Source of the DNA: Myxococcales bacterium
Lineage (GTDB): Bacteria > Myxococcota > Polyangia > HGW-17 > SLPX01
Assembly (NCBI GenBank): GCA_007131745.1
Contig: SLPX01000172.1
Span: forward strand, 1 to 30,698
Length of the DNA stretch: 30,698 bases
Direction of reading: 5' to 3'
Below the pieces are notes generated by a model. That model ran no database searches and was not told the origin of the DNA. It saw only the letters and a list, made by a program, of their open reading frames with translations. Positions 8,464 through 15,749 of this stretch are shown here, in pieces. The translations under genes and the position numbers were made by a program. How positions within the stretch are numbered: position 1 is the first letter of the stretch; every line of letters begins with the position of its first letter.

Positions 8464-10482
8464 ATGAAGAGCTTGTTTCGTGTGAGTTCCGCGGCGGCGG
8501 CTGTTGCGCTGGCGCTGTTGATGTTTCAATCCCGAACGGCTTATGCTCAAGGCGGACCCGTTGATATCCAGATGTTTCGTCCTGCCATGGATTCCAAGGG
8601 CATACTGGGTGTGGAGACGACTCAGGTTCTTCGCCCCGGAATGTTTTCCATCGGTTTGACCGCAAACTATGCTCACAAGCCGCTGGTTCTAAAGGGCGAC
8701 CTTGCGGGGGGGCCGAATCGAACATTCCAAGTCAAGACCCTTACTTCAGCGAATCTCCAGTTCGCTATAGGTTTGTTCAAACTGGGCGACATGGAGTTCA
8801 TGGAGCTGGGATTCGGTATTCCCATACACGTTATGACCGGGCATACGAACCCATATATAACCAATACGGACAATGATTTTCCCTGGAACCAGAACCCGGG
8901 ACCAGGAACCCCCTGGGCGCCTCTCGGGTACGAGTATAACGGTAATTTTTCCTCCCAGGGGGTGGGCGATATTTACCTGAACATGAAGATGCGGTTCATG
9001 TCTTCTGTGACCAATCCTGTCGGGTTGGGCGCGGTGCTTTCGTTCGGGGTTCCCTCTTCCAAGATAGGAGGAGGGGATGAAACCTTCGTAGGGTCGGGCG
9101 CGTTTTCGCTCTGGCCGCGCTTCGTGATGGATACGTTCTTGGACAAAGATATGAGGGTTTTGGTCAGCCTGAACGTGGGCGCGAGGCTTCGTTTCGGAAA
9201 CACCGCGGAATTGACGCCAAACCCGGGTTGGGACACATGTGTTGTGGGAAACAGTCCACGTTGTGACTTTGAAGGCAGCGCGGACAACGCGATGGTGAAA
9301 AACCTGGCATGGCAACACCACGCCACCATAGGGTTGGGATTGTCATGGAATCTGGTGAGACACAGGATCGACTGGGTCACCGAATTGTTCGGCGCGGTGG
9401 AGCTCACGTCTTTTGCCAAAGACGATGATTATTACAAGAGGGTTTTCCCGTTCGAGGCATTGACCGGGTTTAAGCTGTATCTTGCCACGAATTCGTTTCT
9501 GGCGGTTGCAGGGGGAATAGGACTTACGGGCATCGGGCCGTTGGATAACGCCGGTGCACCGGATTTCAGGGTGCTGGCATCCTTTACCTTCGAGCCGCTC
9601 ATGATCATGAGAAAGCCTGAAGAGACATTCAGGGACACCGACGGCGACGGAATTCCGGATCACCTGGATCGTTGTCCCAACGAACCCGGTCCCGCGAGCA
9701 ACCATGGCTGTCCGGTTCGGGAAGAGTTGGATCGTGACGGCGACGGAATTCCGGATCACCTGGATAAATGCCCGGATGAGCCGGAGGATTATGATTCGTT
9801 TGAAGATGAAGACGGCTGTCCCGAGCCTGACAATGACGAGGACGGGGTTCCCGACCACATGGATGAATGTCCTGGGACGGATGCCGATAAGCTTAATGAT
9901 TTCGCTCTTGTATGGGGATTGCCGGAAAACAAGGGCTGCCCGGTTCCGGACAGGGACGGAGATGGAATCTGCGATCCGGAGGACCATATACAGAAGAATG
10001 TCCATATTTGGGAGGAGATGGGTATCTGCAGGGGCAAAGACATGTGTCCGGACGTACCTGCTCCGGGAACAAAGGATGGATGTCCTGAAGAGCGAAGGGT
10101 GGTCGTGGAAAAGGACAGGATATTGATCTTGGAGAAGATCTACTTCGAGACAGCGAAAGCGGTCATAAAGGAAGTATCGTACAATATATTGGATGCCATT
10201 GTACAGACTTTGCAGGCCAACCCGTCCATTGAGTTGATCGAAATCCAGGGACATGCGGACGAGAGAGGTTCGCACGCGTACAACATGCGTCTGACCGATG
10301 ACCGGGCGCACGCGGTTCTTCGTTACCTCGTCAACAAGGGAGTGGCCCGATCCAGGCTCGAGGCGAAGGGTTACGGATCAACACAGCCCATCTGTCGCCA
10401 GAGCAACGAGGAGTGCTGGTCCCAGAATCGGAGAGTGGAGTTTGTGATCAAGAGAAGAAAAGCGGATGACGATGATTTCTGA
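8464..10482 (+). CDS. OmpA-family outer-membrane protein with TSP3 calcium repeats
   Basis: The protein has 672 residues. The start ATG 8464 follows GGAGG closely and opens a signal peptide ending AYA before QGG; an upstream in-frame ATG at 8407 would bury this signal. Residues about 30-385 look like a beta-barrel (alternating aromatic strands, many Gly and Asn turns). From residue 390 come Asp-rich thrombospondin type 3 repeats (DTDGDGIPDHLDRCP and variants) that bind calcium. From residue 554 there is an OmpA C-terminal domain (IQGHADERG, NRRVEFVI) that binds peptidoglycan. The protein should link the outer membrane to the cell wall. This barrel-TSP3-OmpA layout is common in Myxococcota and relatives. 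The AgmX-like gene follows 73 nt downstream and is probably cotranscribed. Confidence 0.92.
   Translation: MKSLFRVSSAAAAVALALLMFQSRTAYAQGGPVDIQMFRPAMDSKGILGVETTQVLRPGMFSIGLTANYAHKPLVLKGDLAGGPNRTFQVKTLTSANLQFAIGLFKLGDMEFMELGFGIPIHVMTGHTNPYITNTDNDFPWNQNPGPGTPWAPLGYEYNGNFSSQGVGDIYLNMKMRFMSSVTNPVGLGAVLSFGVPSSKIGGGDETFVGSGAFSLWPRFVMDTFLDKDMRVLVSLNVGARLRFGNTAELTPNPGWDTCVVGNSPRCDFEGSADNAMVKNLAWQHHATIGLGLSWNLVRHRIDWVTELFGAVELTSFAKDDDYYKRVFPFEALTGFKLYLATNSFLAVAGGIGLTGIGPLDNAGAPDFRVLASFTFEPLMIMRKPEETFRDTDGDGIPDHLDRCPNEPGPASNHGCPVREELDRDGDGIPDHLDKCPDEPEDYDSFEDEDGCPEPDNDEDGVPDHMDECPGTDADKLNDFALVWGLPENKGCPVPDRDGDGICDPEDHIQKNVHIWEEMGICRGKDMCPDVPAPGTKDGCPEERRVVVEKDRILILEKIYFETAKAVIKEVSYNILDAIVQTLQANPSIELIEIQGHADERGSHAYNMRLTDDRAHAVLRYLVNKGVARSRLEAKGYGSTQPICRQSNEECWSQNRRVEFVIKRRKADDDDF
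9640..9765 (+). repeat. 30-bp exact direct repeat inside the TSP3 region
   Basis: The 30-bp segments 9640-9669 and 9736-9765 are identical and start 96 bp (32 codons) apart. Both encode DGDGIPDHLD of a calcium-binding repeat. Perfect identity at synonymous sites points to recent duplication or gene conversion within the gene. Confidence 0.9.
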
Positions 10483-10503
10483 TTCCGCGTATGTGTGACA
10501 GTG

Positions 10504-10541
10504 GATCACCGGGTTTTTCCGAGATTCAGCCGACGGTGATC
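10504..10541 (+). promoter_or_regulatory. Inverted repeat between OmpA and AgmX-like genes
   Basis: GATCACCG at 10504-10511 and CGGTGATC at 10534-10541 form a perfect 8-bp stem around a 22-nt loop. It ends directly before the purine-rich ribosome site of the next gene (GGAGAGGG, 10543-10550). No T-run follows, so it is more likely an mRNA-stability or differential-expression element than a terminator. Confidence 0.4.
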
Positions 10542-10555
10542 AGGAGAGGGTTTTC

Positions 10556-11590
10556 ATGCACAAGATCAAAATGTTGTTCATTCTTTGCGGGGGCTTTTTG
10601 CTTGTACCCGCTGCTGCCGCGGCCGAAAAATTTGAAGATCTCCTTGAGAAAGCCAGGCCTGTTGAAGAGATGGAGACGATCATAAGCCCGTTTGTGCAAA
10701 TATGTGGCGACAGCGGAAAGGTGGAAGATCTCCAGTGCAGGGCGATCAGGTCCAGGATGCAACAGAAGGTGAGAGGTCGGTTGTTTTCATATTCCGCGCC
10801 GGCCGTCGAAGTGGGTGAATATAACGGGACTCTGCTGAATTACCCGGCAAGGATAATCGGAAACCTGACCATGGCCGGACCGGTGGAATTGAAGTGGGGG
10901 CTTTACGGAGGTAAAAACGCGTGGCACATCACCACCGCGGTGCCGAAGAAAGTCAGGAAGAAAGGGAAAGCACTTTTAATTGATGGAATCGAACTGAGGG
11001 ATCATATTGAGAAAAAAGGAAGAACTCTTGTGTTTTCGGTTTCTCCCTCGGAAACGGAGAAGTGGGAACGCACGGAGAAGGTTAATCTCCGGGTGCAGTT
11101 TGTATTTGAATATGACGGGCGGACCTGGCCCGACAAAATGGCGGGCAACGGAATAGTCGTGGATTTGAAGGGGTATCGTTTATACAACCAGTGCACCGGA
11201 GAGGTCGTCGCTTCGGTGCCTCCATCCAGGGAGAAAGGGCCTACGGCTGCTGATTCGCCATCCTGCCGCGCTGTGTTGGCCGCAACAGAAGATGCGGTGG
11301 ATGCAAAGGAAGACGCGATCCCGGAAGTGCTAGGTTCTTCTGTGATAAGACAAGTCATGCAGAGGGCTAATCCCGCTGTAAAAGAGTGTTTTCAGACCTA
11401 CCAGATTTCAGGCCTGGCGAATGTACGAGTTGTTTTGCAAAACGACGGCACAGTGCAAAAAGCCGAAGTTTCCGGACAGTTTGCAGACACCCCTACCGGC
11501 AAGTGCATTATAGACGGTGTTCAGAACCTGGTGTTTCCTCGTTTCAAGAGGGACACGATGAGTTTTTCATACCCGTACCACCTGAGATGA
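10556..11590 (+). CDS. Exported protein with AgmX/PglI-like C-terminal domain
   Basis: This 344-residue protein has a cleavable signal peptide (hydrophobic LFILCGGFLLV, then Ala-rich cut near residue 22). It has a middle beta-rich region with no recognised family. The C-terminal domain (about residues 260-340) has the AgmX/PglI pattern: VIRQVMQRANPAVKECF, then RVVLQNDGTVQKAEV, a paired Cys (KCI) and PRF. The two Cys in that domain are the conserved pair of this family. AgmX/PglI-type domains occur in myxobacterial envelope and gliding-motility proteins and in many others of unknown role. A strong GGAGAGGG sets the start. Position after the OmpA gene suggests an envelope or periplasmic job. 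Confidence 0.75.
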   Translation: MHKIKMLFILCGGFLLVPAAAAAEKFEDLLEKARPVEEMETIISPFVQICGDSGKVEDLQCRAIRSRMQQKVRGRLFSYSAPAVEVGEYNGTLLNYPARIIGNLTMAGPVELKWGLYGGKNAWHITTAVPKKVRKKGKALLIDGIELRDHIEKKGRTLVFSVSPSETEKWERTEKVNLRVQFVFEYDGRTWPDKMAGNGIVVDLKGYRLYNQCTGEVVASVPPSREKGPTAADSPSCRAVLAATEDAVDAKEDAIPEVLGSSVIRQVMQRANPAVKECFQTYQISGLANVRVVLQNDGTVQKAEVSGQFADTPTGKCIIDGVQNLVFPRFKRDTMSFSYPYHLR

Positions 11591-11678
11591 ATCCGGATAT
11601 AGGCGGAACCTGTTTTTCCTTTGTCGATTTTTCTATCGTTTCAAAAACCGGTTTGTTCTCTCCGGGTGATGGGATCAA

Positions 11679-11706
11679 GGATCCGGTGAGGTCGGATCTG
11701 TTTTTT
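11679..11706 (+). terminator. Intrinsic terminator of the OmpA/AgmX operon
   Basis: GATCCG (11680-11685) and CGGATC (11693-11698) form a stem with a 7-nt loop, followed by TG and six T residues. It lies between two convergent genes and serves rightward transcription. The other strand lacks an equally good T-run. Confidence 0.75.
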
Positions 11707-11716
11707 CGGCGGCATG

Positions 11717-12772
11717 CTAATCGTCCGGCTGGGGGAATCGGCGCTTTTTTCGGGAAACTCTGCATGAGTACTTGTCGATCAGGCCACGTTTCATGGCCCA
11801 TATGCAATGGCCCGCGGGAAGCATTCTGAAATTCATTTCCGTGTGGAAAGTAAGAGTTTTTCCATCGGTTCTGAATATCACATCCTTATGCCTGTCGGTT
11901 CGAAAGACCCTTATATTGTAACGGCGTAAGCGGTTCATCACAGGCCGGGGCACTTTTTCGTACCAGGGGTGGTCGCAGCAGGGAATCACTGCATACCTGG
12001 GTCGGAGCCGGTTGATCCATTCTTCCGATCCTGAACCCTGGCCGTGGTGCCCGAGTTTCAACACGTCAACTGATTTCAGAAGATTGGTCTTAACGAGCGC
12101 GCGTTCTCCCGTACGGCTGAGATCGCCGGGAAGGAGAAATGAGACATCTCCGTAGCGGACCATGATCACGAGGCTTCGGTTGTTTATCGCGCCGATGGAA
12201 CGGCCGCGCTTTGTAAGGTAGTTTTTTTTCCGCGGGTGAAGCACTTCAATCTTGGCTCCGCCGAATCTCAGGATGTCGCCTCTTTTCAGGATGGTCGGGC
12301 GAACAAACGAACCATCCCGGTTACGGAAACTCATGCGCCTGGATCTGAAAAAATGTGCTCCGTCGCCGTTTGTATACAGAGCTGCGAACGGCACGCGGCG
12401 AAAAAGCCGCCGGGGATTTCCAATGTGATCGGAATGAGGATGGCTCAAAATGAACGCATCCAGACGTTTAGTCCCCTTTTTTTTGAAGTAGGGAAACAAC
12501 CGTCGGGTCAGGAGATCGTCCCCTCTTTTCGGGTCCGCCATGCCGGAATCCACGAGAATGTTGTGTCCTTCGGGAGTGGTCAAGAGGGCGGAATCGCCGT
12601 GGCCGGCAGCGAAAAAACGGACGGAAAAAAAATTCGTTCTTTTTGGGCCGTTTCCAATGGTTTTGTTTTCGGCTGAGGAAACTTCTGCAAAAAGCAGGGA
12701 TGAAAAGAAAAGTAATGAAACGATGATAAAACCGGGACAGCGGAAAAACCTATTGTGCGTTTTTTGGTCCAA
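11717..12772 (-). CDS. ComEC/Rec2-like metallo-beta-lactamase-fold exported hydrolase
   Basis: This 351-residue protein has one N-terminal hydrophobic segment (FIIVSLLFFSSLLFA), acting as signal peptide or anchor, followed by a metallo-beta-lactamase fold. Metal ligands are seen in SHPHSDHIGN (His111, His113, Asp115, His116), a later LLPGDLS, and LKLGHHGQGSG. This matches the C-terminal domain of the DNA-uptake protein ComEC without its membrane channel. Stand-alone proteins of this kind are common; a nuclease or phosphodiesterase activity is plausible but not shown. Translation begins at TTG 12772, since AAGGAG sits 5 nt upstream and no ATG precedes the signal segment. The last 45 residues are basic and do not match the family. 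Confidence 0.85.
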   Translation of the reverse strand: MDQKTHNRFFRCPGFIIVSLLFFSSLLFAEVSSAENKTIGNGPKRTNFFSVRFFAAGHGDSALLTTPEGHNILVDSGMADPKRGDDLLTRRLFPYFKKKGTKRLDAFILSHPHSDHIGNPRRLFRRVPFAALYTNGDGAHFFRSRRMSFRNRDGSFVRPTILKRGDILRFGGAKIEVLHPRKKNYLTKRGRSIGAINNRSLVIMVRYGDVSFLLPGDLSRTGERALVKTNLLKSVDVLKLGHHGQGSGSEEWINRLRPRYAVIPCCDHPWYEKVPRPVMNRLRRYNIRVFRTDRHKDVIFRTDGKTLTFHTEMNFRMLPAGHCIWAMKRGLIDKYSCRVSRKKRRFPQPDD

Positions 12773-12777
12773 GCCGG

Positions 12778-12783
12778 CTCCTT
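12778..12783 (-). promoter_or_regulatory. Shine-Dalgarno site setting a TTG start
   Basis: The minus-strand AAGGAG lies 5 nt upstream of TTG 12772. It decides the unusual start codon of the ComEC-like gene and directly abuts the T-run of the hairpin at 12784-12805. Confidence 0.8.
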
Positions 12784-12805
12784 AAAAAAACCGTCTCCAG
12801 ACGGT
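12784..12805 (-). terminator. Terminator-like hairpin in the leader of the ComEC-like gene
   Basis: On the minus strand ACCGTC and GACGGT form a 6-bp stem around a TGGA tetraloop, followed at once by a run of seven T. This is a textbook intrinsic terminator for leftward transcription, yet no leftward gene lies to its right before the divergent bioA. It therefore sits in the leader of the ComEC-like gene and ends exactly where the AAGGAG ribosome site begins. It may be an attenuator or a barrier against readthrough. Confidence 0.6.
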
Positions 12806-12822
12806 GAGTTTTCTACAATCTT

Positions 12823-12851
12823 ATTTTCCTGTTCAATCGGCGCCGGGTCAA
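12823..12851 (-). promoter_or_regulatory. Possible leftward promoter for the ComEC-like gene
   Basis: On the minus strand TTGACC (plus-strand 12846-12851) and GAAAAT (plus-strand 12823-12828) are 17 bp apart. A start near 12816 would make a short leader made almost wholly of the hairpin 12784-12805. Confidence 0.35.
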
Positions 12852-12859
12852 ATTATATT
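12831..12859 (+). promoter_or_regulatory. Possible rightward promoter for bioA
   Basis: TATATT at 12854-12859 is a good -10; GTTCAA at 12831-12836 is a weak -35 at 17 bp. It overlaps the leftward promoter. I see no BirA-type biotin operator here. Confidence 0.3.
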
Positions 12860-12952
12860 CGACAAGACGCACTTCCCGAAAACAAAGGATCTCGGCTGGA
12901 ATGTCGGCCGGAATGCTTGCGGTATGGGTGTGGCACTGGTAATTTGTGCAAC

Positions 12953-14233
12953 ATGATAGACTTGGATTTCGACAGAGTTCACTTGTGGCATCCGTATACA
13001 TCGATCAGTTCTCCCCTGCCGGTCTACCCGGTACGGAAAACGCGGGGATGCCGAATCATCCTTGAGGGGGGCGAAGAACTGGTTGACGGCATGGCTTCTT
13101 GGTGGTGTTGCGTGCATGGTTACAATCATCCCAGGCTGTTGGATGCCATCCGTGACCAGGCCGGGAAGATGGTTCATGTTATGTTCGGAGGGTTGACCCA
13201 TCGGCCGGCGGTGGAACTGGGACGCAAACTGGTGGAGTTGACTCCGGCCCCCCTTGAGAAAGTTTTTTTCGCGGATTCCGGCTCGGTGTCCGTGGAAGTC
13301 GCTCTCAAGATGGCCCTTCAATACTGGCACGCTCAGGGAAGATCCGAAAAGAAAAGGATAATGACGGTTCGAGGCGGATATCACGGCGATACTTTCGGCG
13401 CCATGTCTGTTTGCGACCCGGTGACCGGGATGCATTCGATGTTTACCGGAACGCTTGCACAACAGGTTTTCGTGGAACGGCCCGGGTGTGCGTTTCACGA
13501 GCCTTGGAAAGAGGAGTATGCAGAAGGCGCGGCCCGTGCGCTGGAACAGCATTCGAATTCAATAGCCGCGGTGATCATCGAGCCGATAGTGCAGGGAGCA
13601 GGTGGTATGTGGTTTTATTCGCCGGATTACCTGGCTCGTCTGCGCGATCTCTGCGATGAACATGATGTCTTGCTTATAGCGGATGAAATAGCCACCGGGT
13701 TCGGCCGAACCGGCCGCATGTTCGCTTGCGAGCACGCAGGGATCTCTCCGGATATTCTCTGCGTGGGCAAAGCCCTTACGGGCGGGACGATGAGTTTGGC
13801 TGCAGCGCTTTGCACCACCAAGGTGGAACAGGGGATTTCATCGGACGGCAAGGGGGTACTCATGCACGGGCCGACATTCATGGCGAATCCGCTTGCGTGC
13901 AGGGTAGCGCTTGAATCGGTTGAATTGCTGCTGGAATCTCCATGGAGAAAACGGGTTGCTCAAATTGAAGCCGGGCTGCGGGAAGGGCTGGGTTCTCTTG
14001 CAGAGCATCCTAAAACAAGAGATGTCAGGGTTCTGGGGTGTATTGGAGTGGTCGAGATGAAAAACCCGGTTGACGTGGCCCAAGCCCAGAGGTTCTTCGT
14101 GTCACGGGGGGTGTGGATTCGGCCTTTCGGAAAGCTGGTATATCTCATGCCGCCTTACGTAATCAGCGAAGGGGAACTCGAGAACCTCACCCGGGCCATT
14201 GTGGAGTTTGTGGAGAACGGTCCATCAGATTGA
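12953..14233 (+). CDS. bioA: Adenosylmethionine-8-amino-7-oxononanoate aminotransferase (biotin synthesis)
   Basis: This 426-residue, full-length class III aminotransferase converts 7-keto-8-aminopelargonate to 7,8-diaminopelargonate using S-adenosylmethionine as amino donor, in the cytoplasm. Diagnostic motifs are HLWHPYTS near the N-terminus, the MASWWCCVHGYNHP active-site segment, DSGSVSVEVALKMA, RGGYHGDTFGAMSV, IADEIATGFGRTG and HGPTFMANPLAC. The PLP lysine is Lys273 in VGKALTGG, nearly the same position as in well-studied BioA enzymes. The start at ATG 12953 agrees with family length, though no clear ribosome site precedes it; an open frame upstream to 12755 has no homology. No other biotin gene is nearby, so the pathway is split in this genome. 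Confidence 0.95.
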   Translation: MIDLDFDRVHLWHPYTSISSPLPVYPVRKTRGCRIILEGGEELVDGMASWWCCVHGYNHPRLLDAIRDQAGKMVHVMFGGLTHRPAVELGRKLVELTPAPLEKVFFADSGSVSVEVALKMALQYWHAQGRSEKKRIMTVRGGYHGDTFGAMSVCDPVTGMHSMFTGTLAQQVFVERPGCAFHEPWKEEYAEGAARALEQHSNSIAAVIIEPIVQGAGGMWFYSPDYLARLRDLCDEHDVLLIADEIATGFGRTGRMFACEHAGISPDILCVGKALTGGTMSLAAALCTTKVEQGISSDGKGVLMHGPTFMANPLACRVALESVELLLESPWRKRVAQIEAGLREGLGSLAEHPKTRDVRVLGCIGVVEMKNPVDVAQAQRFFVSRGVWIRPFGKLVYLMPPYVISEGELENLTRAIVEFVENGPSD

Positions 14234-14714
14234 GGTGGATGGATCCACGTATGAATCCAGGAGTTGTTTTTGAGTCAGCCCTCAGCGCGACTGCTTTGGA
14301 ACAGGGCCGGTTTTGCAGTTTTCCGGGGGCAAGGGGCGGGTGATTTTTTTTCGGACGCGTCTTCGTCCGAAAGGTTTTGCTTTAATAGGAACTTCGGGTT
14401 GTATGCGGTTTTTTTGAGAAATTGTCTCTTGGAACATTAACACACTGTTTCCCTTTTTTATGTGTGCCGGGTGAATTCCAGCCGGCTATGTGTAATCGGT
14501 TTGATGTTAATAACAGACACAATGTGTAGTGTATTTGAATACATTGTAGTATAAGAGTGGGTAAAATCAAGTTTTCGTTTGTGGAGAGTGCAAGGATGTT
14601 AAGCGGTTTAGACGGTTCAACATTTTGATGATGTTGACTGTTATGGCCGGGTATGCTGGAGTTCGCCGAAACCCATGGGAAGAATTTCGCAATTGTGTGT
14701 GTTGAGAAGAGTGC
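14234..14714. other. 480-bp intergenic region downstream of bioA
   Basis: No convincing gene is seen. The region is AT-rich from about 14400 on. It contains the hairpin at 14349-14372, a 5-bp stem GCCGG/CCGGC at 14466-14486, and a small palindrome TGTATT-TG-AATACA at 14530-14543 upstream of the next gene that could bind a dimeric regulator. A promoter for the 14715 gene probably lies here but I cannot point to a good one. Confidence 0.5.
14349..14372 (+). terminator. Probable terminator of bioA
   Basis: TTTCGGACG and CGTCCGAAA pair over 9 bp around a 6-nt loop, about 115 bp after bioA. A run of eight T precedes the GC core, and the following GGTTTTGCTTT is an imperfect T-run. It could act as a terminator, less certainly than the one at 11679. 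Confidence 0.45.
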
Positions 14715-15695
14715 ATGATCGAAAAGAACGAGGAATCGAATAAATCGGTTGAAAAAACGGAAGAAAAATCGTTGTCGGCATGGCTCGATAATTACGTAAC
14801 CGGGCACGACGGCGGGAGTCTTTCCGATGACATGGATTTTTTTCATCCACCTCCGGATGAAATAGGAGATGTGCAAACCGCGTTTTCGACTCTGCGGAAA
14901 ACCCAAAAGCCTCGTTCGCTCAGGATGCAGATGATTTTTGTTATGATGAGTGCTGTGGGAGGGGTGGTTCTGGGTTTTGTTTTGAATTTTTTGGTTTCCG
15001 TGGAAAACCCTTTTTTGTTTTTTCTTTTTCCCGTGATGGGATTGTCTGTGGGTGGGTTTGCGGGGTGGGGACTTTCGGGGTTCAGCCACCGCGTTACATA
15101 CGTTGGAGAGAGGGGAATAGCTCAAATAAGTTGCACGGGGGCGAGGGAAAAATTCCACACAGATCACATGCTGTTGTTCCAGGAAGCGGAGAATTTGAGG
15201 ACCCGGGTATATGCCCATTATACCAATAACGTGTATGCACGCACGGATTACAGGTTTGTCTGGACGGATGCTCAGTCCAGGGTGGTCTTGAGAATTGCGG
15301 GAGCGCATCACAGCGAGGAAAATGAACCTCCACCGGAGAGTTCCTACCATTATGCGTGTTCAGCGGAAAACAGTTGGACGGTTTTTGTCATGGAAAATGC
15401 CAAAACCCATCTTCGGGCGGCGGATTGTATACGTTTTCTCCTTCGAAGCGGGGGGTTTGTCGGGGTGGGAACGGATCACATGATGATAAGTATCGGAGGA
15501 AAAACCGAACGTATCGAGTCCTCGGACATCAAGAGCATAGATATTTATGGAGGAACTTTCCAGGTGCGGACGGCGGAAGCTCATGAAAGCTTGTTTCGAA
15601 GGAAGGGGATTTACGAGTTTGATTATGCAGATCTGGCGAATGTAAAACTCTTTTTGATCACCCTGGAGAGATTACTTGGGTTTGGATTCGGTTGA
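14715..15695 (+). CDS. Unrecognised membrane protein with possible PH-like domain
   Basis: This 326-residue protein is not recognised. Residues 1-70 are acidic and soluble. Two transmembrane helices follow (about residues 73-95 and 99-120, the second Gly-rich). The remaining 200 residues begin YVGERGIAQISC and alternate short strands, with a second similar stretch starting VGTDHMMISIGG. The pattern resembles bacterial PH-like domains that follow a membrane hairpin, but I cannot confirm a family. It lies 54 nt before the giant fusion gene on the same strand, so the two may be cotranscribed. Start codon ATG 14715 is preceded by a weak GAGAAG. Confidence 0.7.
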   Translation: MIEKNEESNKSVEKTEEKSLSAWLDNYVTGHDGGSLSDDMDFFHPPPDEIGDVQTAFSTLRKTQKPRSLRMQMIFVMMSAVGGVVLGFVLNFLVSVENPFLFFLFPVMGLSVGGFAGWGLSGFSHRVTYVGERGIAQISCTGAREKFHTDHMLLFQEAENLRTRVYAHYTNNVYARTDYRFVWTDAQSRVVLRIAGAHHSEENEPPPESSYHYACSAENSWTVFVMENAKTHLRAADCIRFLLRSGGFVGVGTDHMMISIGGKTERIESSDIKSIDIYGGTFQVRTAEAHESLFRRKGIYEFDYADLANVKLFLITLERLLGFGFG

Positions 15696-15749
15696 GCATG
15701 GAATTCTTGTAAATTGCGTGTAAAATTGAATGATTTACCAGGAAATTAG

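Noticed and set aside
9343..10311. 322-codon minus-strand frame over the OmpA gene
   Set aside because: Repetitive Val/Ile/Arg sequence that mirrors the Asp-rich TSP3 repeats; a shadow.
14530..14543. Palindrome TGTATT-TG-AATACA as a defined regulator site
   Set aside because: It is short, single-copy, and no adjacent regulator gene or clear promoter supports a named operator.
14382..15350. 322-codon minus-strand frame spanning the gap after bioA
   Set aside because: Half lies opposite the membrane-protein gene; composition (His, Ser, Pro, Asn rich) is not protein-like and it has no ribosome site.
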